36,707 bases of DNA. Origin: CAZMRW01 sp964568805. Its GTDB lineage: Bacteria; Pseudomonadota; Gammaproteobacteria; Methylococcales; Methylomonadaceae. Positions 27,547 through 34,959 of the stretch are shown here, piece by piece (the first letter of the stretch is position 1; every line of letters starts with the position of its first letter). The DNA lies in contig CAZMRW010000036.1 in assembly GCA_964568805.1 (NCBI GenBank), positions 1 through 36,707 on the forward strand. Direction: 5' to 3'. The translations under genes and the position numbers were made by a program. The notes beneath the pieces were generated by a model that worked only from the letters and a program-made list of their open reading frames with translations, had not been told where the DNA came from and ran no database searches.

Positions 27547-30035
27547 AATCGATGACAGTAAACCAATCAAACACACGCTACATAGCCCACGTTAGAACTT
27601 CAGACAATTGCAAACAGACAGTAGCTGAGCATTTGCTGGAAGTAGCCGGGATTGCCAAACAATTGGCGGCCAAAATAAATGTTCCGGAAGCCGGTGAACT
27701 GATAGGTCTGTTGCATGATTTTGGTAAATACAGCGCTGATTTTCAAAAATATATTCTTGATGCAACAAAATTACCCAATCCAAATTTTGACGAAGATTAT
27801 GTCGGGGCTAAAGCCTTAAAAGGCAAAATAGACCATTCCACCGCAGGCGCACAGTGGATTTATCAAACACTGTCACAACACGGCGGCAAAGGTAAATGTT
27901 GCGCGCAAATATTGGCTGTGTGTGTAGCATCGCATCACGGTAGAGGGTTGATTGATTGTTTAAAACCTTACGGAGATACGATTGAAGAAATCGATGGTTT
28001 TAATCGGAGAATAAAAAAATCAGACACGCTGACACATTTGGCGGAATGCACACAAAATGCCGATGACAGTATTTTAGAAAAAGCCAAGCAACTGGCAAGT
28101 GAATCGTTAATCAACGCCATGATTGCACAATTGGACCAGTTCACCCAAAGCGAACGGCGCAACACCATTAAACAATTTTACATCGGTTTTTGGACGCGCT
28201 TTTTATTCAGTTGCTTGATTGATGCCGACCGCATCAACAGTGCCGATTTTGAGAATCCACACCACGCGGCGCACCGTAATAAAGCCGTGTCGTGGGATAT
28301 TGCCATTCATCGTTTGGAATGTTTTTTAGCCGAACAGCAACTTTTAATCGAACAAAAAGCCGATTCATTACCTGCAAAAACACTACAACTTAATGAAATA
28401 CGGCGTGACATTTCCAACACCTGCAAACACAGAGCGCAAGATGCCCGAGGTATTTATACACTCACTGTGCCAACAGGCGGCGGCAAAACTTACGCTAGCT
28501 TACGTTTTGCTTTACATCATGCGAAAAAACACAACTTAGAACGCATTTTTTACATCATTCCTTATACCTCCATCATTGAACAAAATGCTGATGCGATACG
28601 CCACGCCATTGAAAGAGTCGGTGAAAATTCTCCTTGGGTCTTAGAGCATCATTCCAATTTAGAACCCGAACAACAAACATGGCATAGCAAATTAACGGCT
28701 GAAAACTGGGATACACCTATCGTGATAACGACAATGGTTCAATTTTTAGAAACGTCGTTTGACGGCGGCACAAGAGGCGTGCGGCGTTTGCACCAATTGG
28801 CGAACAGCGTTGTCATTTTTGACGAAATTCAAACCTTGCCCATTAACTGTACGCATTTATTTTGTAATGCACTGAATTTTTTAACGACTTATACCAACAC
28901 AACCACCGTGTTATGTACGGCAACACAACCATTATTGGATAAACTCAAAACACCCGAAAAAGGGCAGTTACAGATTCCTGAAAAAAACGAATTAATGCCA
29001 GATACCCGCAAATTATTTGAACAATTAAAGCGCGTTGACATTATTAATAAAACGAAATCCGAAGGCTGGTCAAGAGAAGAAATAGCAGCATTAGCACTCT
29101 CTGAATTCAAAATGAAAGGCAGTTGTTTAGTTATCGTCAATACCAAAGCATGGGCAGAAGCACTTTACCGTGATTGTGCGGATAAAGTGGATAAAGACAG
29201 CGTATTTCACCTCAGCACTCATCAATGTTCCGCGCACCGTCGTGAAATTTTTCAAAAAATGCGTGAGCGATTGGACAACAAACTACCTGTATTGTGTTTT
29301 AGTACACAATTGATTGAAGCAGGTGTCGATATAGATTTTGCCAGCGTTATTCGTTTTTTGGCAGGTTTAGATTCCATTGCGCAAGCGGCGGGGAGGTGCA
29401 ATCGGAACGCGGCTTTAGAAATAGGCGAGGTTCACGTTATCAACCCAACACAAGAAACGATTAATCAATTAATAGACATCAAAGTAGGGAAAGAAAAAAC
29501 GGAGAGTGTTTTCAGGGAAATTGCGGATAAAGACTTATTAGCCCCTGACGTGATGGAACTGTATTTTAAATACTATTTCTATGAACGCGCTGATTACATG
29601 GATTACCAATTGGATAACAAAAAAATCGGCAGAGATGACACGCTGTTGAATTTACTCAGCGACAACAAACTCAACAGTGGCAACAAAGCCCCACTTTTTT
29701 TAAAGCAATCGTTCAAGACGGCAGGGGACGCTTTCAAAGCTATCGACGCACCAACGCATTCGGTTATTGTGCAATACGGTGAGGGTGAGGAATTAGTTAA
29801 TCGGCTTTGTGGTATTAATAAAAAATTTAATGCCGCCGATTATTATGCTTGCTTAAAGAAAGTCCAAAAATACAGCGTCAATGTATTTCCCAATGTGTGG
29901 AAAAAGTTAATTGAACAGGATGCCATTATTGAAATACAAGGTGAAGGGGTGTTTTATCTGGATAAATGCTATTACAGTCCAGAGTTTGGCTTATCGACTG
30001 AACCTGTAAGTAAATCTGTGGCAATTGTTTTGTAA
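27537..30035 (+). CDS. cas3: CRISPR-associated helicase/nuclease Cas3 (type I-C)
   Basis: 832 aa from the ATG at 27537, overlapping corA by 10 bp (an ATG at 27552 is possible; earlier starts lie deep in corA). The HD nuclease domain has H32, H60-D61 (LLHDFGK) and HH in ASHHGRG near 133. The SF2 helicase has Walker A VPTGGGKT (311-318), DEIQ (429-432), TQLIEAGVDID (590-600) and QAAGRCNRN (616-624). Cas3 is recruited by Cascade on a matched target, unwinds DNA and degrades it. Its base composition looks more AT-rich than the genes upstream. No promoter is seen before it; transcription is probably shared with corA. Confidence 0.96.
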   Translation: MAVKSMTVNQSNTRYIAHVRTSDNCKQTVAEHLLEVAGIAKQLAAKINVPEAGELIGLLHDFGKYSADFQKYILDATKLPNPNFDEDYVGAKALKGKIDHSTAGAQWIYQTLSQHGGKGKCCAQILAVCVASHHGRGLIDCLKPYGDTIEEIDGFNRRIKKSDTLTHLAECTQNADDSILEKAKQLASESLINAMIAQLDQFTQSERRNTIKQFYIGFWTRFLFSCLIDADRINSADFENPHHAAHRNKAVSWDIAIHRLECFLAEQQLLIEQKADSLPAKTLQLNEIRRDISNTCKHRAQDARGIYTLTVPTGGGKTYASLRFALHHAKKHNLERIFYIIPYTSIIEQNADAIRHAIERVGENSPWVLEHHSNLEPEQQTWHSKLTAENWDTPIVITTMVQFLETSFDGGTRGVRRLHQLANSVVIFDEIQTLPINCTHLFCNALNFLTTYTNTTTVLCTATQPLLDKLKTPEKGQLQIPEKNELMPDTRKLFEQLKRVDIINKTKSEGWSREEIAALALSEFKMKGSCLVIVNTKAWAEALYRDCADKVDKDSVFHLSTHQCSAHRREIFQKMRERLDNKLPVLCFSTQLIEAGVDIDFASVIRFLAGLDSIAQAAGRCNRNAALEIGEVHVINPTQETINQLIDIKVGKEKTESVFREIADKDLLAPDVMELYFKYYFYERADYMDYQLDNKKIGRDDTLLNLLSDNKLNSGNKAPLFLKQSFKTAGDAFKAIDAPTHSVIVQYGEGEELVNRLCGINKKFNAADYYACLKKVQKYSVNVFPNVWKKLIEQDAIIEIQGEGVFYLDKCYYSPEFGLSTEPVSKSVAIVL

Positions 30036-30040
30036 ATATA

Positions 30041-30061
30041 GTCAACTAACCATTTAAAGAA
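30041..30061 (-). promoter_or_regulatory. Partial-match protospacer with TTC PAM for the orphan CRISPR RNA
   Basis: Read on the minus strand, the type I-C PAM TTC (30061-30059) is followed by TTTAAATGGTTAGTTGAC (30058-30041). The putative spacer of the orphan repeat begins TTTAAATGGTTGGTTGAT. Bases 1-11 and 13-17 are identical, with mismatches at 12 and 18, and the match ends there. Positions 6, 12 and 18 are those flipped out in Cascade R-loops. The PAM end faces the -35 box, 8 bp away. Confidence 0.75.
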
Positions 30062-30068
30062 AAAATTA

Positions 30069-30097
30069 TTGACAGCTACTAATGCCCGACGTACTAT
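30069..30097 (+). promoter_or_regulatory. Sigma70-like promoter of the orphan repeat RNA and cas5 operon
   Basis: The -35 box is TTGACA (30069-30074), perfect consensus. The spacer is exactly 17 bp and the -10 is TACTAT (30092-30097). An A/T-rich UP-like tract (30060-30068) precedes it. The predicted transcript start is near 30104, eight bases before the orphan repeat. It is the only good promoter I see between cas3 and cas5. Confidence 0.7.
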
Positions 30098-30103
30098 TCA
30101 AAC

Positions 30104-30201
30104 TCGTTGTTGTCGTTCCCCTTATTAAGGGGACGTGGATTGAAACTTTAAATGGTTGGTTGATATATGTACTTACATTGTCGATTTAATATCGGCAATG
30201 T
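30104..30201 (+). ncRNA. Candidate crRNA-like Cas-regulating RNA (CreR/CreA type)
   Basis: A single CRISPR-like repeat (30112-30146, 35 nt) ends in CGTGGATTGAAAC, identical to the array repeat and including the whole 11-nt crRNA handle of type I-C. Its stem differs from the array (CCCCTT with AAGGGG, loop ATT, against CGCGCCC with GGGCGCG) but still folds, so Cas5c could cut it. The following bases act as a spacer that partly matches the site upstream of its own promoter. No second repeat follows. Instead an 11-bp hairpin (30175-30201) may define the 3' end. The role is inferred by analogy with described crRNA-like autoregulators of cas operons; no expression is shown here. Confidence 0.7.
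30175..30201 (+). terminator. Hairpin at the 3' end of the orphan crRNA-like unit
   Basis: ACATTGTCGAT pairs with ATCGGCAATGT (one G-U pair), with loop TTAAT. It replaces the downstream repeat of a normal array unit. No T tract follows, so leaky termination with readthrough to cas5c is likely. Confidence 0.45.
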
Positions 30202-30240
30202 AGTCGTATTATCTGCCAAATTCCCTTTAAATTAATGCTT

Positions 30241-30261
30241 CTCGCGGTTTTAACCAGCGAG
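30241..30261 (+). promoter_or_regulatory. Hairpin in the cas5c leader
   Basis: CTCGCGGTT and AACCAGCGAG form a stem with one bulged A, 67 nt before the cas5c start. It may stabilise or attenuate the operon transcript; no function can be assigned. Confidence 0.3.
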
Positions 30262-30327
30262 TGAAGGCATAGTCATGAGTTTATGAAGTGTGCATTGCAT
30301 ATTTTTCTAAGTATTTAAGGAGTTTCA

Positions 30328-31032
30328 GTGAAAAACAGCATCAGTTTTCGATTATGGGGGAAGTATGCGTTATTTACCGACCCTATCACCCGTGTCGGGG
30401 GTGAGAAATGTTCCTATCATTTACCCACTTACGAAGCTATCAAAGGCGTTCTTAAATCCATCTATTGGAAACCCACCCTTATCTGGCACGTTGATAAGGT
30501 CCGCGTCATGAAACCTTTACGCACCCAAACCAAAGGCACAAAGCCCTTAGTTTGGAACGGCGGCAATAGTTTGGCGATTTATACCTTTTTGCGTGATGTT
30601 GAATACCAAGTCGAAGCGCATTTTGAATGGAATGAATATCGCCCAGAACTGAAAGACGACCGTATTGATGGCAAGCATTTCAATATTTTAAAACGTATCT
30701 TAGAAAAGGGCGGCAGACAGGATATTTTCTTAGGCACACGCGATTGCCAAGCCTACGTTGAACCGTATGAATTTGGTTCGGATAACGGTGAATACGACAA
30801 ACTTGATGAATTAGCCTTTGGCTTAATGTTTCACAGCTTTGCTTATCCTGATGAAACAGGAGGCAAAAACTTAGAAAGCCTGTTTTGGCAAGCCACGTTA
30901 AAAAATGGCATTTTAGAATTTCCGCGCCCTGACCACTGCGCCACACGCCGCATCGTGCGCCCTATGTCTGTTAAGTCTTTTGGTCTCGGCACTAATCTAA
31001 AAGACGTTCAAACAGAGGAGGCTGAATTATGA
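30328..31032 (+). CDS. cas5: Cas5c, crRNA-processing endonuclease of type I-C Cascade
   Basis: 234 aa from a GTG start with AAGGAG 5 nt upstream. Type I-C lacks Cas6; Cas5c cuts the repeat at the base of its hairpin and stays on the handle. The residues known in the B. halodurans enzyme are present at the same numbers: Y46 (KSIYW), K116 and H117 (DGKHFN). It overlaps cas8 by ATGA. It would process both the array and the orphan repeat, because both keep the same sequence below the stem. Confidence 0.96.
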   Translation: MKNSISFRLWGKYALFTDPITRVGGEKCSYHLPTYEAIKGVLKSIYWKPTLIWHVDKVRVMKPLRTQTKGTKPLVWNGGNSLAIYTFLRDVEYQVEAHFEWNEYRPELKDDRIDGKHFNILKRILEKGGRQDIFLGTRDCQAYVEPYEFGSDNGEYDKLDELAFGLMFHSFAYPDETGGKNLESLFWQATLKNGILEFPRPDHCATRRIVRPMSVKSFGLGTNLKDVQTEEAEL

Positions 31033-33002
31033 GTTGGATGGAAAAACTCTATCAAACGTATGAAGCTGGGATACAGCTAGATTTACCGTTAGACAAAAGG
31101 CTCATGCCTATCAGCCATACGCCACAAAATGCACATATCAATATCATTCTTAATGGCGAAGGAAAATTCCTCACCGCGTCTGTGTTAGAAAAAACGCAAA
31201 TCATTTTGCCCGCAACGGAAGATTCAGCCAGTCGCGGCAATATTGAAGCGCCTCACGCAATCGCTGATAAACTGCAATACGTCGCCAAAGATTACGCAGC
31301 ATTTGGCGGTCAGAAAAAAGCCTACTTCGGTAGTTATGAGGAACAACTACAAAAGTGGTGTGATTCCGAGTATGGGCATGAGAAAGTTAAAGCTGTCCTG
31401 CGCTACATTCAAAAAGGCACAGTTATTCAAGACCTTGTTAATCTTAAAATTTTACACGTTAATGCTGATAATATACTTTTAACAACATGGGAAGGGCAAG
31501 AAGGCGAACAACCGACATTGTTTAAAGTGCTACCCAAAGAAAAAGGCACGCTTGACCAAGGTTCGGCTTTGGTTTGTTGGACGGTAGAAAAAACGGGCGA
31601 CCCTGTTACTCAGACGTGGAAAGACAGCACGATTCAAGCTAGTTGGATTGCTTACGATACAACAAACGGCGGCGAGAAAGGCTTATGCTACATCACAGGA
31701 CAGCAACAGCCCCTCTCCAGCAAACACCCTGCGAAAATCCGCCATTCTGGTGACAAAGCCAAACTGATTTCATCAAATGATTGGGATGGTTTTACCTTTT
31801 TGGGAAAATTTACGGATACTAAAGAAAGTGCAAAAAAATTGGGCTATCAATCTGTGGGCATTGGTTTTGAAGTGTCGCAAAAAGCTCATAATGCTTTAGG
31901 TTGGCTTATTCAACGACAAGGTTTTAGAAATGGCGACCAAGCCTACGTCGCGTGGGCGGTGTCGGGTGAAGATATTCCTGCTCCGTTAGTAGATGCTTAT
32001 TCTGTCATGGATGAAGAACCCAAAGAAATCGACCTCGGTACAAATTTGGCTCAAGACTATGCAATACGGCTTAGAAATTACATGGCAGGTTACGCGGCAA
32101 AATTAAAACCTAATGAACAAATCATCATCATGGGGATTGATTCCGCCACACCCGGCCGCATGGGCATAATTTATTATCGAGAAATGTTCAGTTATGAATT
32201 TCTGGAACGTTTGGAAACTTGGCACAAAGACTTTGCGTGGTATCAACGCCACACTCAAGAAATCCCTAACGACACAGGCAAAAAGCCAAAAACCAAAGTT
32301 ATTTTTCCTATCAGTTCACCGTTACCCAAAGACATTGCTACTGCCGCTTATGGCGATAATGTGACCGACAGCTTAAAGAAAAAAGTTATTGAACGCCTAC
32401 TGCCTTGTATCATTGACGGCTCACCATTCCCTTTTGATTTAGTCATAAGCTGCGTGCGTAAAGCGACTAATCGCGTTGGTTATGCCAGTGATGCTCAATG
32501 GTTATGGGAAAAAAACTTAGGCATTACTTGCGCCTTATACAAAGGTTTCCACCATCGCCACCCTGATTCAAACCAACGGAGAAATTATGCTATGGCGCTA
32601 GAAGAGAACTACCACTCGCGTGATTATTTGTACGGACGGCTGTTAGCCATTGCAGAACGAATAGAAGATGTTGCATTAAATGTCGGCGGAGAAAACCGAT
32701 CTACTACCGCCGCTCGATTAATGCAACGCTTTGCTGACCGCCCTTTTGAAACGTGGCGAACCATTGAATTATCGTTGCAGCCTTACATGCAGCGTTTGCG
32801 GGTGTCACGCGCAGGATTTTTAACCAACCAACTAAAAGAAATGGATGTCATTTTAGCATTGTTTCAGCACGATGACTTTAGCCGCAAAGAAGCCTTGTCA
32901 GGTGAATTTTTATTGGCTTACCATTGCCAACGTCAAAAATTTAGAACCAAAACTGAAATCGAAACAACAGACGATACAACATCACAAGGAGATACCGAAT
33001 GA
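31029..33002 (+). CDS. cas8c: Cas8c (Csd1), large subunit of type I-C Cascade
   Basis: 657 aa, in the usual range. It opens MSWMEKLYQTYEAG and continues PISHTPQNAHINIILNGEG, recognised as Csd1/Cas8c, the subunit that reads the PAM and recruits Cas3. AGAGGAGG precedes the start, which overlaps cas5 by 4 bp; the end overlaps cas7 by 4 bp. The C-terminal helical part doubles as Cas11c (separate entry). Confidence 0.95.
   Translation: MSWMEKLYQTYEAGIQLDLPLDKRLMPISHTPQNAHINIILNGEGKFLTASVLEKTQIILPATEDSASRGNIEAPHAIADKLQYVAKDYAAFGGQKKAYFGSYEEQLQKWCDSEYGHEKVKAVLRYIQKGTVIQDLVNLKILHVNADNILLTTWEGQEGEQPTLFKVLPKEKGTLDQGSALVCWTVEKTGDPVTQTWKDSTIQASWIAYDTTNGGEKGLCYITGQQQPLSSKHPAKIRHSGDKAKLISSNDWDGFTFLGKFTDTKESAKKLGYQSVGIGFEVSQKAHNALGWLIQRQGFRNGDQAYVAWAVSGEDIPAPLVDAYSVMDEEPKEIDLGTNLAQDYAIRLRNYMAGYAAKLKPNEQIIIMGIDSATPGRMGIIYYREMFSYEFLERLETWHKDFAWYQRHTQEIPNDTGKKPKTKVIFPISSPLPKDIATAAYGDNVTDSLKKKVIERLLPCIIDGSPFPFDLVISCVRKATNRVGYASDAQWLWEKNLGITCALYKGFHHRHPDSNQRRNYAMALEENYHSRDYLYGRLLAIAERIEDVALNVGGENRSTTAARLMQRFADRPFETWRTIELSLQPYMQRLRVSRAGFLTNQLKEMDVILALFQHDDFSRKEALSGEFLLAYHCQRQKFRTKTEIETTDDTTSQGDTE
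32592..33002 (+). CDS. cas11c: Cas11c small subunit from internal start in cas8c
   Basis: In type I-C the small subunit is known to be made from an internal start within cas8c. Here an in-frame ATG (codon 522, MALEENYHSRDYLYGRL) has GGAG 10 nt upstream (32578-32581). It would give a 136-aa helical product, the expected size. Another out-of-frame ATG lies 5 bp earlier, so the start is not unique. Confidence 0.7.
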   Translation: MALEENYHSRDYLYGRLLAIAERIEDVALNVGGENRSTTAARLMQRFADRPFETWRTIELSLQPYMQRLRVSRAGFLTNQLKEMDVILALFQHDDFSRKEALSGEFLLAYHCQRQKFRTKTEIETTDDTTSQGDTE

Positions 33003-33841
33003 GTGCCTTAAGCCATAAAATTGATTTTGCCATTATTTTCAGTGTAAAAAACGCCAACCCCAATGGCGACCCATTAAATGGCAACCGCCCGCGCACTGAT
33101 TATGATGGCTTTGGTGAAATTACCGATGTTTGCTTAAAGCGTAAAATGCGTGACCGTTTGCAAACAGAAGGACATCAAATTTTTGTGCAGTGTAACGAGA
33201 AAAAAACTGATGGTATGGTCAGTCTTAAGGCTAGAGCAGAGGCAGACAAACCAATAGGACTAGGTAAAGAGGCATTTAAGAAAAACAAAGACCGAGCCGC
33301 AGTGCTGGCATGTGAGCAATGGCTGGATGTCCGCAGCTTTGGACAAGTGTTTGCGTTTGGTAAAGAAGCCGATGCTGCCGGTGTTTCTATTGCCATTAGG
33401 GGACCAGTGACCATCCAATCGGCATTCAGCATTGAACCGATCAGCATCACCAGCACCCAGATTACCAAAAGCGTAAATGGTGAAGGTAATAGTGATATTA
33501 AGAAAAGCCCCGATACGATGGGTATGAAGCACCGCGTAGATAGCGCCATCTATGTGGCTTACGGCGCAATCACCCCACAACTCGCTGATAAAACGGGTTT
33601 TAGTGATGACGATGCCGAAAGTATCAAAGCAATTCTACCCAAACTCTTTGAAGGCGACGCATCTTCTGCCAGACCCGAAGGCTCAATGGCGGTCAAAACA
33701 GTTTTTTGGTGGCCGCATAACTCCAAAGCAGGACAATATTCCTCGGCTAAGGTGCATGGTTCACTGACCGTTAATCCTAACGGCAGTTATACGCTAAATG
33801 ATCTTCCTGATTTACAGCCTGAAATCATTGACGGGTTTTAG
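32999..33841 (+). CDS. cas7: Cas7c (Csd2), backbone subunit of type I-C Cascade
   Basis: 280 aa. FAIIFSVKNANPNGDPLNGN and the RPRTDYDG that follows are hallmarks of Csd2. The protein polymerises along the crRNA spacer and flips every sixth base out of pairing, which matters for reading the orphan RNA match. AAGGAG lies before the ATG and the start overlaps cas8 by 4 bp. It ends 55 bp before hicB. Confidence 0.96.
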   Translation: MSALSHKIDFAIIFSVKNANPNGDPLNGNRPRTDYDGFGEITDVCLKRKMRDRLQTEGHQIFVQCNEKKTDGMVSLKARAEADKPIGLGKEAFKKNKDRAAVLACEQWLDVRSFGQVFAFGKEADAAGVSIAIRGPVTIQSAFSIEPISITSTQITKSVNGEGNSDIKKSPDTMGMKHRVDSAIYVAYGAITPQLADKTGFSDDDAESIKAILPKLFEGDASSARPEGSMAVKTVFWWPHNSKAGQYSSAKVHGSLTVNPNGSYTLNDLPDLQPEIIDGF

Positions 33842-33847
33842 GGCTTA

Positions 33848-33862
33848 TTGCATATATTGCAA
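33848..33862. promoter_or_regulatory. Inverted repeat upstream of hicB
   Basis: TTGCA and TGCAA flank a TATAT loop in the only sizeable gap between cas7 and hicB. It could be an operator for the toxin-antitoxin pair or a remnant of its insertion. The HicB here has no visible DNA-binding domain, so autoregulation through it is doubtful. Confidence 0.3.
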
Positions 33863-33896
33863 AAAACAATTGAACATTTTTGATTTGAGGTGACGT

Positions 33897-34106
33897 ATGA
33901 AATACAAAGTGGTACTGGAATTCTCCGAAGAAGGCGTTGCAGCCTCTGTTCCTTGTTTATCCGGGTGTCATTCGCAAGGGGCGACGGAACAGGAAGCATT
34001 GCAAAATATTTCTGATGCGATTTACGATTATTTAGCGGTTGTTGAAGAGCTCACTAAGAATAAAACAGTTAAAGAAGTCGAAATTTCGGAGGGTTATTTT
34101 GCCTAA
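33897..34106 (+). CDS. hicB: HicB-family antitoxin, short form
   Basis: 69 aa with the HicB N-terminal RNase-H-like fold: MKYKVVLEFSEEGVAASVP, then the G-C-S-Q-G-A-T-E-Q-E-A sequence (GCHSQGATEQEALQNISDAI). The usual C-terminal ribbon-helix-helix or helix-turn-helix is absent. It would bind and mask HicA. GAGG lies 6 nt before the ATG. hicB precedes hicA, the less common order, and sits inside the cas operon between the interference and adaptation genes. Confidence 0.9.
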   Translation: MKYKVVLEFSEEGVAASVPCLSGCHSQGATEQEALQNISDAIYDYLAVVEELTKNKTVKEVEISEGYFA

Positions 34107-34311
34107 ACTGGATGGAATAAATCATCTTCAAGCGGTAAAGGCGCTGGAAAAAGCAGGTTTTCGGATCGCCCGTCAGGGAAAGCACATTGTCATGACAGAC
34201 GGGAGTCGCATAATCACCGTTCCCCGGCATAATCCCGTCAATGCCATTACGATGGGTAATATCATTCGTGATGCGGGCTTAACCAATGAAGCATTCAAAG
34301 AATTTTTATAA
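34099..34311 (+). CDS. hicA: HicA-family mRNA interferase toxin
   Basis: 70 aa from a TTG at 34099, overlapping hicB by 8 bp and preceded by GGAGGG. The frame is open from an ATG at 34039, but that start has no ribosome-binding site and lies deep within hicB. ALEKAGFRIARQGKHIVMT holds the catalytic histidine (H29) of the dsRBD-like fold, and PRHNPVNAITMGNIIRDAGL is the family's C-terminal signature. HicA cleaves mRNA. Coupled translation from the overlap would keep the antitoxin ahead. Confidence 0.92.
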   Translation: MPKLDGINHLQAVKALEKAGFRIARQGKHIVMTDGSRIITVPRHNPVNAITMGNIIRDAGLTNEAFKEFL

Positions 34312-34333
34312 CCAGCTTGGATGATTTAACACT

Positions 34334-34957
34334 ATGGCGCCGGAACCCATCTATCTGTCCCGTCTGCAACATTATCTGTTTTGCCCTCGGCAATTTGCCT
34401 TGATCGAACTGGAAGACATCTGGTCTGAAAACCAGTTTACTGCGGAAGGGCAGGTGCTGCACCAGCGGGTAAATCAGGCCGACCAGCAAAAACGCGGTAC
34501 AGTCCGTACCGTCTGGGCGCAACGTTTGGCTAACATAGAACTGGGCATCGAAGGCGTTGCCGATGTGGTGGAATACCATAAGCAATCGGATGGAACTGAA
34601 ACCCCGTATCCCATTGAATACAAACGCGGCAAGCCAAAAGCCCACCGTGCCGATGAAGTGCAGCTATGCGCCCAGGCGCTTTGCCTGGAAGAAATGCACG
34701 GCGTGGACGTACCGGAAGGCGCATTATTTTATGGCGAAGTCCGCCGTCGCCATCCGGTCGTTTTTGACGCCGAATTACGCGATTTAACGTCGCAAACCAT
34801 CCTGGCCTGCCGCATCATTGTGCAAACCAAAACCACGCCCAAAGCCATCTACAAGTCGAAAAAATGCAACGCTTGCTCGCTAATCGACCAATGCCATCCT
34901 CAAGGCTTTAAAAAATCGGCTGCTGCATGGTTGACTGAACAGATCAACAAGGATTAA
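34334..34957 (+). CDS. cas4: Cas4 exonuclease (adaptation)
   Basis: 207 aa RecB-like nuclease. Four cysteines for the Fe-S cluster are C17 (FCPRQ), C178, C181 and C187 (CNACSLIDQC). Nuclease residues are D77 (GVADVVEY), E95 and K97 (IEYKRGK). Cas4 trims prespacers and sets PAM choice with Cas1-Cas2. It ends two bases before cas1. Confidence 0.96.
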   Translation: MAPEPIYLSRLQHYLFCPRQFALIELEDIWSENQFTAEGQVLHQRVNQADQQKRGTVRTVWAQRLANIELGIEGVADVVEYHKQSDGTETPYPIEYKRGKPKAHRADEVQLCAQALCLEEMHGVDVPEGALFYGEVRRRHPVVFDAELRDLTSQTILACRIIVQTKTTPKAIYKSKKCNACSLIDQCHPQGFKKSAAAWLTEQINKD

Positions 34958-34959
34958 AC

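Noticed and set aside
30037..30168. Small inverted-repeat transposon (MITE) around the promoter
   Set aside because: The two arms are imperfect inverted copies, but no target duplication is visible and the right arm starts precisely at the CRISPR repeat edge, better explained by spacer-target pairing.
30202..30327. Possible toxic mini-RNA or mini-ORF (CreT-like) beside the orphan repeat
   Set aside because: The only short frame (near 30274) stops after three codons and no run of rare arginine codons is present, so an RNA toxin is not supported; regulation fits better.
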